This document shows, one piece after another, positions 33,176 through 43,847 of a DNA stretch of 64,000 nucleotides. A program made the position numbers and the translations under genes. Each line of letters opens with the position of its first letter. Position 1 is the stretch's first letter. Source of the stretch: Stutzerimonas stutzeri (GTDB taxonomy: Bacteria > Pseudomonadota > Gammaproteobacteria > Pseudomonadales > Pseudomonadaceae); NCBI RefSeq assembly GCF_000935215.1, contig NZ_JXXD01000015.1, positions 1-64,000 of the forward strand, in the 5' to 3' direction. Below the pieces are notes generated by a model, which saw only the letters and a list, made by a program, of their open reading frames with translations, had not been told where the DNA came from and did not search any database.

Positions 33176-34018
33176 ATGCAACGTGTGCTTAGCATCTTCA
33201 TGGCGCTGTGTATCAGCCTGACCTTCGCGCTCGACGCCCACGCCAAGCGTTTCGGCGGCGGCAAGAGCTTCGGCTCGGCGCCCAGCCACCAGACCCGCCA
33301 GGCGCCCCAACAGACCCAGGCCGCACCGAATCAGGCTGGCCGTCAGACGCCCGCTGCCGCCAGCGGTGCTTCGCGCTGGCTCGGCCCGTTGGCCGGTCTG
33401 GCCGCCGGTGGTCTGCTCGCCTCGATGTTCATGGGCGACGGCTTCGAGGGCATCCAGTTCATGGATATCCTGATCTTCGGCGTGATCGCGTTCCTGCTGT
33501 TCCGCTTCCTCGCCGCCCGCCGTCGCCAGCAGCAGCCTGCCATGGCCGGCCATGCGCCGATGCAGCGTGACATGCCACAGCAGCCGTCGACCTCCATCTT
33601 CGGTGGCGGCGCCGCCCCGGTTGCCGCCGCCCCGGTGATCAACGCCCCGGCCTGGTTCAACGAGCAGAGCTTCGTCGCCGCAGCCCGCGAGCATTTCCTC
33701 TCGCTGCAGCAGCACTGGGACGCCAACGAGATGGACAAGATCTCCGAGTTCGTCACCCCGCAGCTGCTGGGCTTCCTCAAGCAGGAGCGCGCCGAGATCG
33801 GTGATGCCTATCAGTCGACCTACATCGACGATCTGCAAATCCAGCTCGACGGCGTCGACGACGATGCCGAGAAGACCACCGCGACCCTGACCTTCACCGG
33901 CACCGCGAAAACTTCGCGCTTCGACCAGGGCGAGCCGTTCAGTGAAAGCTGGCGCATGGAACGTGCCCAGGGCGAGAACCAGCCTTGGCTGGTCGCTGGT
34001 ATCCGCCAGAACGCCTGA
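33176..34018 (+). CDS. Tim44-like domain membrane protein
   Basis: The 280-residue protein has an N-terminal signal or anchor (1-23, ending DAHAKRF), a Gln/Ala-rich low-complexity stretch (30-62) and two short hydrophobic segments (about 66-82 and 92-110). A C-terminal Tim44-like domain follows (about 155-280: WFNEQSFVAAAREHFLSLQQHWD). Such proteins are common in Pseudomonas, and a role in membrane protein handling is only suggested. Start at 33176 was chosen for the signal sequence; a frame extension to 33137 lacks it. Confidence 0.8.
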   Translation: MQRVLSIFMALCISLTFALDAHAKRFGGGKSFGSAPSHQTRQAPQQTQAAPNQAGRQTPAAASGASRWLGPLAGLAAGGLLASMFMGDGFEGIQFMDILIFGVIAFLLFRFLAARRRQQQPAMAGHAPMQRDMPQQPSTSIFGGGAAPVAAAPVINAPAWFNEQSFVAAAREHFLSLQQHWDANEMDKISEFVTPQLLGFLKQERAEIGDAYQSTYIDDLQIQLDGVDDDAEKTTATLTFTGTAKTSRFDQGEPFSESWRMERAQGENQPWLVAGIRQNA

Positions 34019-34062
34019 TCGGCGTCGTGTAGAAAATCTGGTCTGCCTTAGCGCAGTCCACA

Positions 34063-34098
34063 GACAAACCCCGCCATCTAGCGGGGTTTGTCGTTTCT
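34063..34098 (+). terminator. Strong bidirectional terminator
   Basis: A perfect 12 bp stem (GACAAACCCCGC/GCGGGGTTTGTC) with a 6 nt loop is followed by GTTTCT. It lies between the Tim44-domain gene and the convergent hydrolase gene and can serve both. Confidence 0.85.
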
Positions 34099-34148
34099 GA
34101 GCGGCAAGTGACGCGGTGCTGCGAGCCGCTCGATAAAGCCGCGGCGCA

Positions 34149-35099
34149 TCACTCCTTGAGAAAGGCCAGCAGATCGTTGTTGAAGCGCTCCTTGTGGGTG
34201 TCGGTCAGGCCGTGCGGCGCGCCGGGATAGACGATCAGCTTCGCATCCTTGATCAGCGCTGCGGATGCCTTGCCCGAGCTGTCCAGCGGCACGATCTGGT
34301 CATCGTCGCCGTGGATCACCAGCGTCGGCACATCGAACTTCTTCAGGTCGCCGCGAAAATCGGTGGCCGAGAAGGCGGCGATGGAGTCGTAGGTGTTCTT
34401 GTGCCCGGCCTGGAGCCCTTGGGCACGCCAGCTGTCGATCAACCCCTGGGAGACCTTCGCCCCCGGACGATTGAAGCCATAGAACGGGCCGGAGGCGAGG
34501 TCGAGGTACAGCTGCGCGCGGTCCTCCAGCGATGCCTTGCGGATGCCGTCGAACACTTCCAGCGGCAGCCCACCCGGGTTATCCGCGGTTTTCAGCATCA
34601 TCGGCGGCACGGCGCTGACCAGCACGGCCTTCTTCACCCGTTCGGTGCCGTGGCGGCCGATGTAGCGCGCCACCTCGCCGCCACCGGTGGAGAAGCCCAC
34701 CAGGGTGACATCCTTCAGGTCCAGCGCCTCGATCACCGCGGCCAGGTCGTCGGCGTAGTGATCCATGTCGTTGCCTTCCCACGGTTGGCTGGAGCGGCCA
34801 TGGCCGCGGCGGTCATGAGCGACCACTCGGTAGCCCTCGGATGCGAGGAACAGCATCTGTGATTCCCAGCTATCCGAGTTGAGCGGCCAGCCATGGCTGA
34901 AGGTGACCACCGGACCGTCCTTCGGGCCCCAGTCCTTGTAGTACAGCTGCACGCCATCGGCCGTGGTGATGGTGCTGGCGGTGCGAGCACTGGCGATACT
35001 GGATGTCGGTTGCGTGGTCTGCTCCGGCTGCGCGGCGAAAACTGGCTGCATCGCGATGGCCAGCAGCGGGAGGGTGAAGGTGCGGATGATGGCATTCAT
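34149..35099 (-). CDS. Secreted alpha/beta hydrolase (non-haem haloperoxidase/arylesterase group)
   Basis: The 316-residue protein has a signal peptide (1-22, ending VFAA). The alpha/beta hydrolase fold shows the nucleophile elbow GFSTGG (Ser137), the acid in HGDDDQIVP (about Asp267) and His296 in [21 protein letters not shown] and [15 protein letters not shown] are typical of cofactor-free chloroperoxidases and related esterases. The true substrate is unknown. It lies 37 nt downstream of ohr in the same orientation, so both may be co-expressed under peroxide stress. Confidence 0.85.
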   Translation of the reverse strand: MNAIIRTFTLPLLAIAMQPVFAAQPEQTTQPTSSIASARTASTITTADGVQLYYKDWGPKDGPVVTFSHGWPLNSDSWESQMLFLASEGYRVVAHDRRGHGRSSQPWEGNDMDHYADDLAAVIEALDLKDVTLVGFSTGGGEVARYIGRHGTERVKKAVLVSAVPPMMLKTADNPGGLPLEVFDGIRKASLEDRAQLYLDLASGPFYGFNRPGAKVSQGLIDSWRAQGLQAGHKNTYDSIAAFSATDFRGDLKKFDVPTLVIHGDDDQIVPLDSSGKASAALIKDAKLIVYPGAPHGLTDTHKERFNNDLLAFLKE

Positions 35100-35136
35100 G
35101 GCGTGTGTCTCCTGTTAGTAGGTGCGGTGGGCTGGA

Positions 35137-35577
35137 TCAGTCGGCGAGGATCAGGGTTACGTCGATGTTGCCGCGGGTGGCATTGGAGTACGGGCAGACC
35201 ACGTGGGCCTGGTTGACCAGCTCCTGCAACACGTCGTGGGCAATGCCGGGCGCGCTGATGGTCAGCTCGGCTTCGATGCCGAAGCCGGTAGGGATCTGGC
35301 CGATGCCGACCTTGCCGGTGATGCGGGTGTCGGCCGGCAGGGCGACCTTCTGCTTGCCGGCGACGAATTTCAGCGCGCCGAGAAAGCAGGCCGAGTAGCC
35401 GGCAGCGAACAGCTGCTCGGGGTTGGTGCCGGGGCCGCCGGCGCCGCCCAGTTCACGCGGCGTGGACAGCTGCACGTCGAGCGCCTGATCGGAGGAGCTG
35501 GCGCGACCTTCACGGCCGCCGGTGGCGGTTGCAGTGGCGGTTGCAGTGGCGGTGTAGAGAATCTTTTCGATGGTCAT
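35137..35577 (-). CDS. ohr: Organic hydroperoxide resistance protein Ohr
   Basis: This OsmC/Ohr thiol peroxidase of 146 residues has both redox cysteines: Cys64 in AAGYSACF and Cys128 in [13 protein letters not shown]. It reduces organic hydroperoxides using lipoylated proteins. The ATG at 35577 is chosen because the conserved N-terminus starts there. The N-terminal Thr-Ala run has five TA pairs (residues 9-18) where the usual Pseudomonas Ohr has three, explained by an extra copy of a 12 bp tandem repeat near 35520-35560. A divergent AraC gene, not the usual OhrR, adjoins. Confidence 0.93.
   Translation of the reverse strand: MTIEKILYTATATATATATGGREGRASSSDQALDVQLSTPRELGGAGGPGTNPEQLFAAGYSACFLGALKFVAGKQKVALPADTRITGKVGIGQIPTGFGIEAELTISAPGIAHDVLQELVNQAHVVCPYSNATRGNIDVTLILAD
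35521..35558. repeat. 12 bp tandem repeat within ohr
   Basis: The unit GTTGCAGTGGCG recurs in tandem and encodes the Thr-Ala run at the Ohr N-terminus. One extra unit adds four residues relative to the usual Ohr. Slippage is the likely cause. Confidence 0.6.
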
Positions 35578-35696
35578 GGCTACGGTTCCTGTTCTGTCGG
35601 TAGGCCAGGGCGTTGTTGCCCGGTGAGAGCTATTCTGCTCGCCAGAAAAAACTATTGGTGACGTAGAATCCGTAAAACATGACCAGGAGTACGAAG

Positions 35697-36533
35697 ATGG
35701 CCGACCGGCTCGCTGCGCTGATGACCCACTTCCCGATGAGCGCACAGGTTTTCAATACCGGCCCCCTGTGCGGCATCAACACGCTGCAAAGCGATGGCGT
35801 GCACGGACAGCTGCATCTGGTGCGCAGCGGTGCCGTCGAGGTGCATTACGGCAGGGACAATCTGCAGGTCGAGCGCCCCAGCCTGTTACTTTTTCCGCGC
35901 CCGCTGACGCACCGTTTCATCATCGCCCCCGGGCAGAACGCCGATATGGTCTGCGCAAACCTGTCGTTCGAAGGCGGCACCAGCAACCCGATCGCCTCGG
36001 CGCTGGCCGATGTCGTCTGCCTGCCGCTGGATCAGGTCTGGGGCGCCGAGCCGATCCTCTCGCTGCTGTTCGAGGAGGCCTTCGAGCAACGCTGCGGTCG
36101 CGTGGCATTGGTCGAACGGTTGCTCGAAGTGGTGATGATCCAGGTTCTGCGCCAGCTGATGGAAAGCGACGAGGTGGATGGCGGGCTGCTGTCCGGGCTG
36201 GCGCACCCGCGCCTGCGCAATGCTCTGGTGGCGATGCACGAGGCGCCGGCACAGGACTGGACGCTCGAGGAGCTGGCCAGCGTTGCCGGGATGTCGCGCA
36301 GCGTGTTCGCCACGGCCTTCCGCGAGACCGTCGGCACCACGCCGGGCCAGTATCTGCAGGGCTGGCGCGTCCGCCTGGCGCAGAAGGCCCTGCGTCGCGG
36401 ACGGCCGATCAAAATGATCGCGTTCGAAGTGGGCTACGGCAGCGAAGCCGCGTTCTCCCGGGCGTTCAAGGCGCACGCCGGGCATTCGCCTCGGGAGTGG
36501 AAAAAGCAGCTGGCCATGGCCGCCGATGCCTGA
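35697..36533 (+). CDS. AraC-family transcriptional regulator (cupin N-terminal domain)
   Basis: The 278-residue protein has an N-terminal cupin-like domain (about 10-160, [18 protein letters not shown] and [12 protein letters not shown]) and a C-terminal pair of helix-turn-helices (about 180-275). These are [23 protein letters not shown] and [23 protein letters not shown], in parts. AGGAG lies 8 nt before the ATG at 35697. It is divergent from ohr and the hydrolase gene and probably controls them. The inducer is unknown. Confidence 0.88.
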   Translation: MADRLAALMTHFPMSAQVFNTGPLCGINTLQSDGVHGQLHLVRSGAVEVHYGRDNLQVERPSLLLFPRPLTHRFIIAPGQNADMVCANLSFEGGTSNPIASALADVVCLPLDQVWGAEPILSLLFEEAFEQRCGRVALVERLLEVVMIQVLRQLMESDEVDGGLLSGLAHPRLRNALVAMHEAPAQDWTLEELASVAGMSRSVFATAFRETVGTTPGQYLQGWRVRLAQKALRRGRPIKMIAFEVGYGSEAAFSRAFKAHAGHSPREWKKQLAMAADA

Positions 36534-36557
36534 ATGCCTGAATGCCTGAATGCCTGC
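36528..36557. repeat. Short tandem repeat after the AraC gene
   Basis: The octamer TGAATGCC is repeated about three times directly over and after the AraC stop codon. It is probably a slippage product without known function. Confidence 0.5.
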
Positions 36558-36634
36558 CTCGACCCTGGCGCCTTCATCGGTGCAGCCAGACACAGCGGAA
36601 CGTGGAATTAGTCCTTCACTTTGCCGATTGTTGA

Positions 36635-36647
36635 CTAAGCTGCTTAG
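36635..36647. promoter_or_regulatory. Dyad upstream of fdnG
   Basis: CTAAG-CTG-CTTAG forms a 13 bp inverted repeat 53 bp upstream of the fdnG start. It could be a regulator site for the formate dehydrogenase operon. The binding protein is unknown. Confidence 0.3.
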
Positions 36648-36699
36648 CAGACGCCGGCAAAGCATCGGCGTACCAGCCTGATAAGAAGGAGAACCTCCG

Positions 36700-39600
36700 A
36701 TGGATATGAACCGTCGACAGTTCTTCAAGGTCTGCGGTGTGGGCCTTGGGGCGTCGAGCATGGCGGCATTGGGTATGGCCCCACCGACGGCGTATGCCGA
36801 GTCGATCCGGCATTTCAAACTGACCAACACGCGCGAAACCCGCAACACCTGCCCCTACTGCTCCGTCGGTTGCGGGCTGATCATCTACAGCCAGGGCAGC
36901 GGCGGCAAGAACGTCGCGCAGAACATCATCCACATCGAAGGCGACTCCGATCACCCGGTCAACCGCGGCACCCTGTGCCCGAAAGGCGCCGGCCTGCTCG
37001 ACTTCGTTCACAGCCCCAACCGCCTGACCCACCCGGAAGTCCGCGAAGCCGGCAGCAACGAGTGGAAGCGCATCGAGTGGAGCGACGCCCTCGACCGCAT
37101 CGCGCGGCTGATGAAGGACGACCGCGACGCCAACTTCGTCGAACGCAACGAAGAGGGTCAGACGGTCAACCGCTGGCTGAGCACCGGTTTCCTCGCCGCC
37201 TCGGCGTCATCCAACGAGGCTGGCTACATCACCCACAAGGTGGTTCGTTCACTCGGCATTCTGGGATTCGATAACCAGGCACGTGTCTGACACGGCCCGA
37301 CGGTGGCAAGTCTTGCCCCGACGTTTGGCCGTGGAGCCATGACCAATCACTGGTCCGATATCCAGAACGCTGACCTGGTCCTGATCATGGGCGGTAACGC
37401 CGCCGAAGCGCACCCGTGCGGCTTCAAATGGGTCACCGAGGCCAAGGCGCGCAACAAGGCGCGGCTGGTGGTGGTCGATCCGCGCTTCACCCGTTCGGCC
37501 TCGGTGGCCGACATGTATGCGCCGATCCGCACCGGCACCGACATCGCCTTCCTCGGCGGGCTGATCAACTACCTGCTGGAAAACGACAAGATCCAGCACG
37601 AGTACGTGGTCAACTACACCGACGTCTCGTTCATCGTGAAGGAAGGCTTCGGCTTCGAGAATGGTCTGTTCAACGGCTACGACGGCGATCGGCGTACCTA
37701 TACGGACAAGGCCAGCTGGAGCTACGAGCTGGACGATGAAGGCTTCGCCCGCGTCGACAAGAGCCTGACCCACCCACGCTGCGTGTTTAATCTGCTCAAG
37801 CAGCACTACAGCCGTTACACGCCGGAAGTGGTCAGCAACATCTGCGGCACACCGCAGGACAAGATGCTGCAGGTGTGGGAGACCATCGCCGAAACCTCGG
37901 CACCGGGCAAGGTCATGACCATCATGTACGCCCTGGGCTGGACGCAGCATTCGGTCGGTTCGCAGATGATCCGCACTGGCGCCATGGTGCAGCTGCTGCT
38001 CGGCAACATCGGCATGCCTGGCGGCGGGATGAACGCGCTGCGCGGGCACTCCAATATCCAGGGCCTGACCGATCTCGGCCTGCTCTCCAACCTGCTGCCG
38101 GGCTACATGACGCTGCCGCTGGAAGCCGAGCAGGACTACGCGGCCTACATCGCCAAGCGCACCGCCAAGCCGCTGCGCCCGGGGCAGCTGTCCTACTGGC
38201 AGCACTACGAGAAATTCCACGTCAGCCTGATGAAGGCCTGGTACGGCAAGAACGCCACCGCGGAGAACAACTGGGGCTACGACTGGCTGCCGAAGCTGGA
38301 TATCCCCGGCTACGACGTGCTCAAGGTGTTCGACATGATGTACCAGGGGCAGGTCAACGGCTATTTCTGCCAGGGCTTCAACCCCATCGCCTCGTTCCCC
38401 AACAAGGCCAAGGTCAGCGCCGCGCTGGCCAAGCTCAAGTACCTGGTGATCATGGACCCGCTGGCCACCGAGACCTCGGAGTTCTGGCGCAACGCCGGCG
38501 AGTACAACGACGTCGACACCGCCGGCATCCAGACCACGGTGTTCCGCCTGCCGACCACCTGCTTCGCCGAGGAGGACGGCTCGCTGGTCAACAGCGGTCG
38601 CTGGCTGCAATGGCACTGGAAGGCCGCCGAGCCGCCGGGCCAGGCGCAGACGGACGTGGTGATCATGGGAGGGCTGTTCCATCGCCTGCGCGAGCTGTAT
38701 CGCAAGGAAGGCGGCGCCTATGCCGAGCCGCTGCTCAACATCGACTGGGGCTATCGCCAGCCGGAAGAACCGACCGCCGAGGAAATCGCCCAGGAGTACA
38801 ACGGAAAGGCCCTGAGCGACGTCTTCGACCTGCAGACCGGAGCGCAGGTGGCCAAGGCCGGGGAGCTGCTGCCAGGCTTCGGTCTGCTGCGTGCCGACGG
38901 CACCACCTCCAGCGGCTGCTGGATCTGGTGTGGCTCCTGGACCCAGGCCGGCAACCAGATGGCCCGACGCGACAATGCCGACCCCTACGGCATGGGGCAG
39001 ACGCTGGGCTGGGCATGGGCCTGGCCGGCCAATCGGCGCATCCTCTACAACCGCGCCTCGGCCGACCCGGCCGGCGACCCGTGGGACCCGCAGAAGAAAC
39101 GCTTGGTGTGGTGGGACGGCACCAAGTGGGGCGGCACCGACGTGCCCGACTTCAAGGTCGATTCACCACCCGAAGCCGGCATGAACCCGTTCATCATGAA
39201 CCCCGAAGGGGTGGCGCGGCTGTTCGCCGTGGACAAGATGAACGAGGGGCCATTCCCCGAGCATTACGAGCCGTTTGAGACGCCCATCGGCCGCAATCCC
39301 ATGCACCCGGATAACGTCCAGGCCATCAGCAATCCGGCCGCGCGGGTGTTCAAGAACGACATGGAGCTGTTCGGCACCGCGGAGGACTTCCCCTACGCGG
39401 CCACCACCTACCGGCTGACGGAGCACTTCCACTTCTGGACCAAACATTGCCGGCTCAATGCGATCACCCAGCCCGAGCAGTTCGTCGAGATCGGCGAGGT
39501 GCTGGCCAACGAGCTGGGCATCAAGGCCGGCGAGCGGGTCAAGGTGTCGTCCAACCGCGGCTACATCAAGGCGGTGGCGGTGGTGACCAAGCGCATCAAG

Positions 39601-39774
39601 CCGCTGACGGTGGACGGCCAGACCGTGCATCACATCGGCATCCCGCTGCACTGGGGCTTCGCCGGGGTGGCGCGCAACGGTTACCTGACCAACACGCTGA
39701 CGCCGTTCGTCGGTGACGCCAACACCCAGACGCCGGAGTTCAAGTCGTTCCTGGTCAACGTGGAGAAGGCATGA
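36700..39774 (+). CDS. fdnG: Formate dehydrogenase-N alpha subunit, selenocysteine-containing
   Basis: This molybdopterin-bisMGD catalytic subunit oxidises formate to CO2 in the periplasm. Read through an in-frame TGA at 37288-37290, it has 1024 residues. Codon 197 (TGA) aligns with the selenocysteine of E. coli FdnG (residue 196). The flanking sequence (NQARV before and [15 protein letters not shown] after) is continuous with the family. The N-terminus is a twin-arginine signal (RRQFFK at 5-10). The 4Fe-4S ligands are CPYCSVGC (51-58) and CPKGA (Cys93). A bSECIS-like hairpin follows the TGA. It is the first gene of fdnGHI-fdhE-selAB. Conventional gene callers would split it at the TGA. Confidence 0.96.
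37288..37320 (+). promoter_or_regulatory. UGA selenocysteine codon and bSECIS-like hairpin in fdnG
   Basis: The TGA (37288-37290) is followed 10 nt later by a hairpin at 37301-37320. Its stem is CGG/CCG, then a bulged U304, then GGCAA/UUGCC, with apical loop GUC. The bulged U and the GU in the loop are the features recognised by SelB in E. coli fdhF and fdnG. selA, selB and selC are all in this window. Confidence 0.85.
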
Positions 39775-40712
39775 TGGCTACTCAAGACGTGATTGCCCGC
39801 TCCGCCACGACTACCGAGCGGCCGTCGATCCGCGAGATCGGCGAGGTGGCGAAACTAATCGACGTCTCCAAGTGCATCGGCTGCAAGGCCTGCCAGGTGG
39901 CGTGTTCGGAATGGAACGACCTGCGTGATGAAGTCGGCACCAGCAACGGGACCTACGACAACCCGATCGACCTCACCGCCGAATCCTGGACGGTGATGAA
40001 GTTCGCCGAGTACGAGAACCCCGGCAGCGGCAACCTCGAGTGGCTGATCCGCAAGGACGGCTGCATGCACTGCGCCGACCCGGGCTGCCTCAAGGCCTGC
40101 CCGGCGCCGGGGGCCATCGTGAAGTACGCCAACGGCATCGTCGACTTCAACCAGGACCACTGCATCGGCTGCGGCTACTGCATCACCGGTTGCCCGTTCG
40201 ACATCCCGCGTATCTCCGAGAAGGACAAGAAGGCCTACAAGTGCACGCTCTGTTCCGACCGCGTGTCGGTCGGGCTCGAGCCGGCCTGCGTGAAGACCTG
40301 CCCCACCGGGGCAATTGTCTTCGGCAGCAAGGACGATATGAAGGATCACGCGGCCGGGCGTATCGCCGATCTGAAGGAACGCGGTTTCGACCAGGCCGGC
40401 CTGTACGACCCCGATGGTGTCGGCGGTACGCACGTGATGTACGTGCTGCACCATGCCGATCAGCCCTCGCTGTACAACGACCTGCCGAACGAGCCGACCA
40501 TCAGTCCACTGGTCGGCCTGTGGAAAGGCGTGACCAAGCCCCTCGCCTTGCTGGGCATGGGCGCGGCGGTGCTGGCCGGCTTCTTCCACTACACACGAGT
40601 CGGGCCGATCCGCGTCGAGGAAGAGGATGACAAGGCCGAACTCAGCGAGCCCGTGGTGCACCAGGTCGATCCTTCGGTGCATGTGGTCGACCCCAAGGAA
40701 CCGCGCCCCTGA
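39771..40712 (+). CDS. fdnH: Formate dehydrogenase-N beta subunit (iron-sulfur)
   Basis: This 313-residue electron-transfer subunit carries four 4Fe-4S cysteine clusters: [35 protein letters not shown] and CTLCSDRV...CVKTCP. A C-terminal hydrophobic helix (about 258-275, [17 protein letters not shown]) anchors it to the periplasmic membrane face. It passes electrons from FdnG to FdnI. It overlaps the fdnG stop by 4 nt. Confidence 0.95.
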   Translation: MMATQDVIARSATTTERPSIREIGEVAKLIDVSKCIGCKACQVACSEWNDLRDEVGTSNGTYDNPIDLTAESWTVMKFAEYENPGSGNLEWLIRKDGCMHCADPGCLKACPAPGAIVKYANGIVDFNQDHCIGCGYCITGCPFDIPRISEKDKKAYKCTLCSDRVSVGLEPACVKTCPTGAIVFGSKDDMKDHAAGRIADLKERGFDQAGLYDPDGVGGTHVMYVLHHADQPSLYNDLPNEPTISPLVGLWKGVTKPLALLGMGAAVLAGFFHYTRVGPIRVEEEDDKAELSEPVVHQVDPSVHVVDPKEPRP

Positions 40713-40769
40713 TCCCGGCGGCCCCGTTCACGGGGCCATCCTCGGAGTCGATCGCTCAAGGAGCCAACG

Positions 40770-41393
40770 ATGAATAACAACGACATCGAACGCTACAACC
40801 CCTCGCAGCGAACCAATCACTGGATCGTTGCCATCCTCTTCGTACTCGCCGCGCTGTCCGGCCTGGCGCTGTTCCATCCGGCGCTGTTCGGCCTCTCCGG
40901 GCTGTTCGGCGGCGGCACCTGGACGCGCATCCTGCACCCCTTCATCGGGGTCGCGATGTTCGTCTTCTTCCTCTGGCTGGCGATCCGCTTCGCCGGGCAT
41001 AACCGCATCGAAGCACGCGACCGCCAGTGGCTCAGGCAGATCAACGACGTGGTGTACAACCGCGAGGAAAAACTGCCGGAAGTCGGCCGCTACAACGCCG
41101 GACAGAAGGTGCTGTTCTGGGTGCTGATCCTCAGCATGCTGGTGTTGCTGCTCAGTGGCATTGTCATCTGGCGCGAGTATTTCAGCAGTTTCTTCGGCAT
41201 CGTCTCGCTGCGCTGGGCCAGCCTGCTGCATGCCATCGCCGCCTTCGTGCTGATCGTCAGCATCATCGTGCACATCTACGCCGCCATCTGGATCAAGGGC
41301 TCGATGGGCGCGATGCTCTACGGCACCGTCAGCCGCGCCTGGGCGCGCAAGCACCACCCGGCCTGGTATCGGGAGATCACCGAGCGCAAATAA
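40770..41393 (+). CDS. fdnI: Formate dehydrogenase-N gamma subunit (cytochrome b)
   Basis: The 207-residue membrane cytochrome b556 has four hydrophobic helices. The haem-ligand histidines are in NHWIVAILFVLAALSGLALFHP (in parts) and HAIAAFVLIVSIIVHIY. It donates electrons to the quinone pool. AAGGAG lies 8 nt before the ATG. It is preceded by fdnH (57 nt) and followed by fdhE after a hairpin-bearing gap. Confidence 0.93.
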   Translation: MNNNDIERYNPSQRTNHWIVAILFVLAALSGLALFHPALFGLSGLFGGGTWTRILHPFIGVAMFVFFLWLAIRFAGHNRIEARDRQWLRQINDVVYNREEKLPEVGRYNAGQKVLFWVLILSMLVLLLSGIVIWREYFSSFFGIVSLRWASLLHAIAAFVLIVSIIVHIYAAIWIKGSMGAMLYGTVSRAWARKHHPAWYREITERK

Positions 41394-41409
41394 GCACACC
41401 GCTGTAGCC

Positions 41410-41440
41410 GAAGATTCCCCGCACACGCGCGGGAGTCTTC
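41410..41440 (+). other. Imperfect hairpin between fdnI and fdhE
   Basis: GAAGATTCCCCGC pairs imperfectly with GCGGGAGTCTTC. There is no T tract. It may be a processing or partial-termination element that lowers expression of fdhE-selAB relative to fdnGHI. Confidence 0.3.
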
Positions 41441-41523
41441 GACCTCGCGCATCATCGAAAGCCGAGCGACAGCCGGTGACGGACTATGCTGTTCGGCACA
41501 ACCCCAAGAATAAGGAGTCCTGC

Positions 41524-42441
41524 GTGGCAGGCACCATTCTCGAACCCGGGCAGATCGAAGCCGCTGCCAGCAAACCACCCTTTCTCAACCTGCCACCGCT
41601 CAACCTGTTCGCCCTGCGCAGCGAGCGCCTGACCAGGCTCGCCGAAGGCCATCCGTTCGCCGACTACCTGCGCCTGCTGGCAGCGGTGTGCCAGGCGCAA
41701 CAGCAGGTGCTGGACAACCCGCCGGCACTCGCCCCGCTGGATGAACACCGCACCCGTGAAAGCCTCAAACACAACCTGCCGCCCCTGGCTGCCGATACCC
41801 TGGTCCGCGACGATGCCTGGCTGACGATGCTGGATGCCTGGCTGGAAGCCTTCGTGGTGCCGGACAACCCTGCGGTAGCCGCTGCCATCGAGCAACTGCG
41901 CAAGACCGAAAGCGGCCAGCGCAAGGCCTGGGCCGTGGCACTGGTCAGCGGCCAGTACGACAGCCTGCCGCCGGCGCTGGTGCCCTTTCTCGGCGCCGCC
42001 CTGCAACTGGCCTGGAGCCACCGGCTGCTGCAGCTCGACCTCTCCGACCTGCGCGAGCGCGAAGACCAGACCCACTGCCCCTGCTGCGGCGCGCCACCGA
42101 TGGCAGGCATCATCCGCCATCGCGGGCAGCTCAACGGCTTGCGTTATCTGGTCTGCTCGCTGTGCGCCTGCGAGTGGCATTACGTGCGCGTCAAATGCAG
42201 CCTCTGCCGCAGCACCAAGAAGCTCGACTACCTGCACTTCGAAGGCTCACCGCAGGGCATCAAGGCCGAGGTCTGCCCCGAGTGCAACGGCTACCTCAAA
42301 CAGCTCTACCTTGACCTGGCGCCGGATGGCGAAAGCCTGTCCGCCGACCTCGCCACCCTGGACCTGGACCTGCTGCTGGCCGAGCAGGGTTTCCAGCGTC
42401 AGGCACCCAACCTGCTGCTGGCACCGGGGGGCGATGCATGA
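41524..42441 (+). CDS. fdhE: Formate dehydrogenase accessory protein FdhE
   Basis: FdhE is a cytosolic rubredoxin-like protein needed for maturation of Tat-exported formate dehydrogenases. The 305-residue protein has zinc/iron-type cysteine pairs ([26 protein letters not shown] and CPECNGYL) near residues 195-265. The GTG at 41524 with AAGGAG upstream begins at [15 protein letters not shown], the family N-terminus. A 16-residue longer ATG start at 41476 is not supported. It overlaps selA by 4 nt. Confidence 0.92.
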   Translation: MAGTILEPGQIEAAASKPPFLNLPPLNLFALRSERLTRLAEGHPFADYLRLLAAVCQAQQQVLDNPPALAPLDEHRTRESLKHNLPPLAADTLVRDDAWLTMLDAWLEAFVVPDNPAVAAAIEQLRKTESGQRKAWAVALVSGQYDSLPPALVPFLGAALQLAWSHRLLQLDLSDLREREDQTHCPCCGAPPMAGIIRHRGQLNGLRYLVCSLCACEWHYVRVKCSLCRSTKKLDYLHFEGSPQGIKAEVCPECNGYLKQLYLDLAPDGESLSADLATLDLDLLLAEQGFQRQAPNLLLAPGGDA

Positions 42442-43847
42442 GCAGCAGCCACCTGCCCTCGGTCGACAAGCTGCTGCGCGACCCAGCCTGCCAACCGCTG
42501 CAACAGCGCTACGGTCGCCAGGCATTGCTGAGCACCCTGCGCGACCTGCTCGATGAACTGCGCGAGCCGGCCCGCCATGGCCAGCTGGCCGCACTGGAAC
42601 TGTCCGAAGCGGTGCTCGCCGGGCGCGCCGGCGAACGCCTGGCCAGCCAGCACCGCAGCCGCGTGCGCCGGGTGTTCAACCTCACCGGCACGGTGCTGCA
42701 CACCAACCTCGGCCGCGCCTTGCTGCCGGATGAAGCCATCGAGGCGATCACCCTTGCGGCGCGCTACCCGCTCAACCTGGAGTTCGATCTCGCCACTGGC
42801 AAGCGCGGCGACCGCGACGACCTCATCGAAGGGCTGATCCGCGAGCTGACCGGCGCCGAGGCCGTTACCGTGGTCAACAACAACGCCGCCGCCGTGCTGC
42901 TGGCCTTGAACAGTCTCGGCGCACGCAAGGAAGGCATCATTTCCCGCGGCGAGCTGATCGAGATCGGCGGTGCCTTCCGCATCCCCGACATCATGGCCCG
43001 CGCCGGCGTGAAGCTGCATGAAGTCGGCACCACCAACCGCACCCACGCCAAGGATTACGAAGCGGCCATCAACTCGCGCTCGGGTCTGTTGATGCGCGTG
43101 CACACCAGCAACTACAGCGTGCAAGGCTTCACCGCCAGCGTCGCCACCGCCGAACTGGCGCGCATCGCCCATGCCCACGACCTGCCGTTGCTGGAAGACC
43201 TCGGCAGCGGCAGCCTGCTCGACCTCTCGCGTTGGGGTCTGCCGAAGGAGCCGACGGTGCAGGAAGCGCTGCGCGACGGCGCCGATATCGTCACCTTCAG
43301 CGGCGACAAACTGCTCGGCGGCCCGCAGGCCGGGCTGATCGTCGGCAGCAAGGCGCTGATCCAGAAGATCAAGAAGAACCCCCTCAAGCGCGCCCTGCGC
43401 GTCGACAAGCTGACCCTCGCCGCGCTGGAAGCGGTGCTCAACCTCTATCGCGACCCCGACCGCCTCGCCGAGCGCCTTACCAGCCTGCGCCTGCTCAGTC
43501 GCCCGCAGACGGAGATCCGCGACCAGGCCGAACGCATCGCCCCGGCACTGGCCACCGTGCTCGGTAAAACCTGGCTAGTCTCCGTAACCGATGCCCTGGG
43601 CATGATCGGCAGCGGCGCGCAGCCGGTGGCACGCCTGCCCAGTGCCGCCCTGTGCATCCGCCCGCAGCAACCCAAGCGCCTGCGCGGCCGCAGCCTGCGC
43701 CAGCTGGAAGAAGCCCTGCGCTGCCTGCCGATTCCTGTGCTCGGGCGCATCGATGACGACGCCCTCTGGCTCGACCTGCGCCAGCTCGACGACGAACCGG
43801 CCTTCCTCCAGCAAATGGTGCACCTGCAAGAGGAGCTGGCCCGTTGA
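42438..43847 (+). CDS. selA: L-seryl-tRNA(Sec) selenium transferase
   Basis: This PLP enzyme converts Ser-tRNA(Sec) to Sec-tRNA(Sec) using selenophosphate. It has 469 residues and the PLP lysine Lys291 in [29 protein letters not shown] and [14 protein letters not shown] are typical. It is translationally coupled to fdhE and selB by 4 nt overlaps. A selD gene for selenophosphate is not in the window. Confidence 0.95.
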   Translation: MSSSHLPSVDKLLRDPACQPLQQRYGRQALLSTLRDLLDELREPARHGQLAALELSEAVLAGRAGERLASQHRSRVRRVFNLTGTVLHTNLGRALLPDEAIEAITLAARYPLNLEFDLATGKRGDRDDLIEGLIRELTGAEAVTVVNNNAAAVLLALNSLGARKEGIISRGELIEIGGAFRIPDIMARAGVKLHEVGTTNRTHAKDYEAAINSRSGLLMRVHTSNYSVQGFTASVATAELARIAHAHDLPLLEDLGSGSLLDLSRWGLPKEPTVQEALRDGADIVTFSGDKLLGGPQAGLIVGSKALIQKIKKNPLKRALRVDKLTLAALEAVLNLYRDPDRLAERLTSLRLLSRPQTEIRDQAERIAPALATVLGKTWLVSVTDALGMIGSGAQPVARLPSAALCIRPQQPKRLRGRSLRQLEEALRCLPIPVLGRIDDDALWLDLRQLDDEPAFLQQMVHLQEELAR

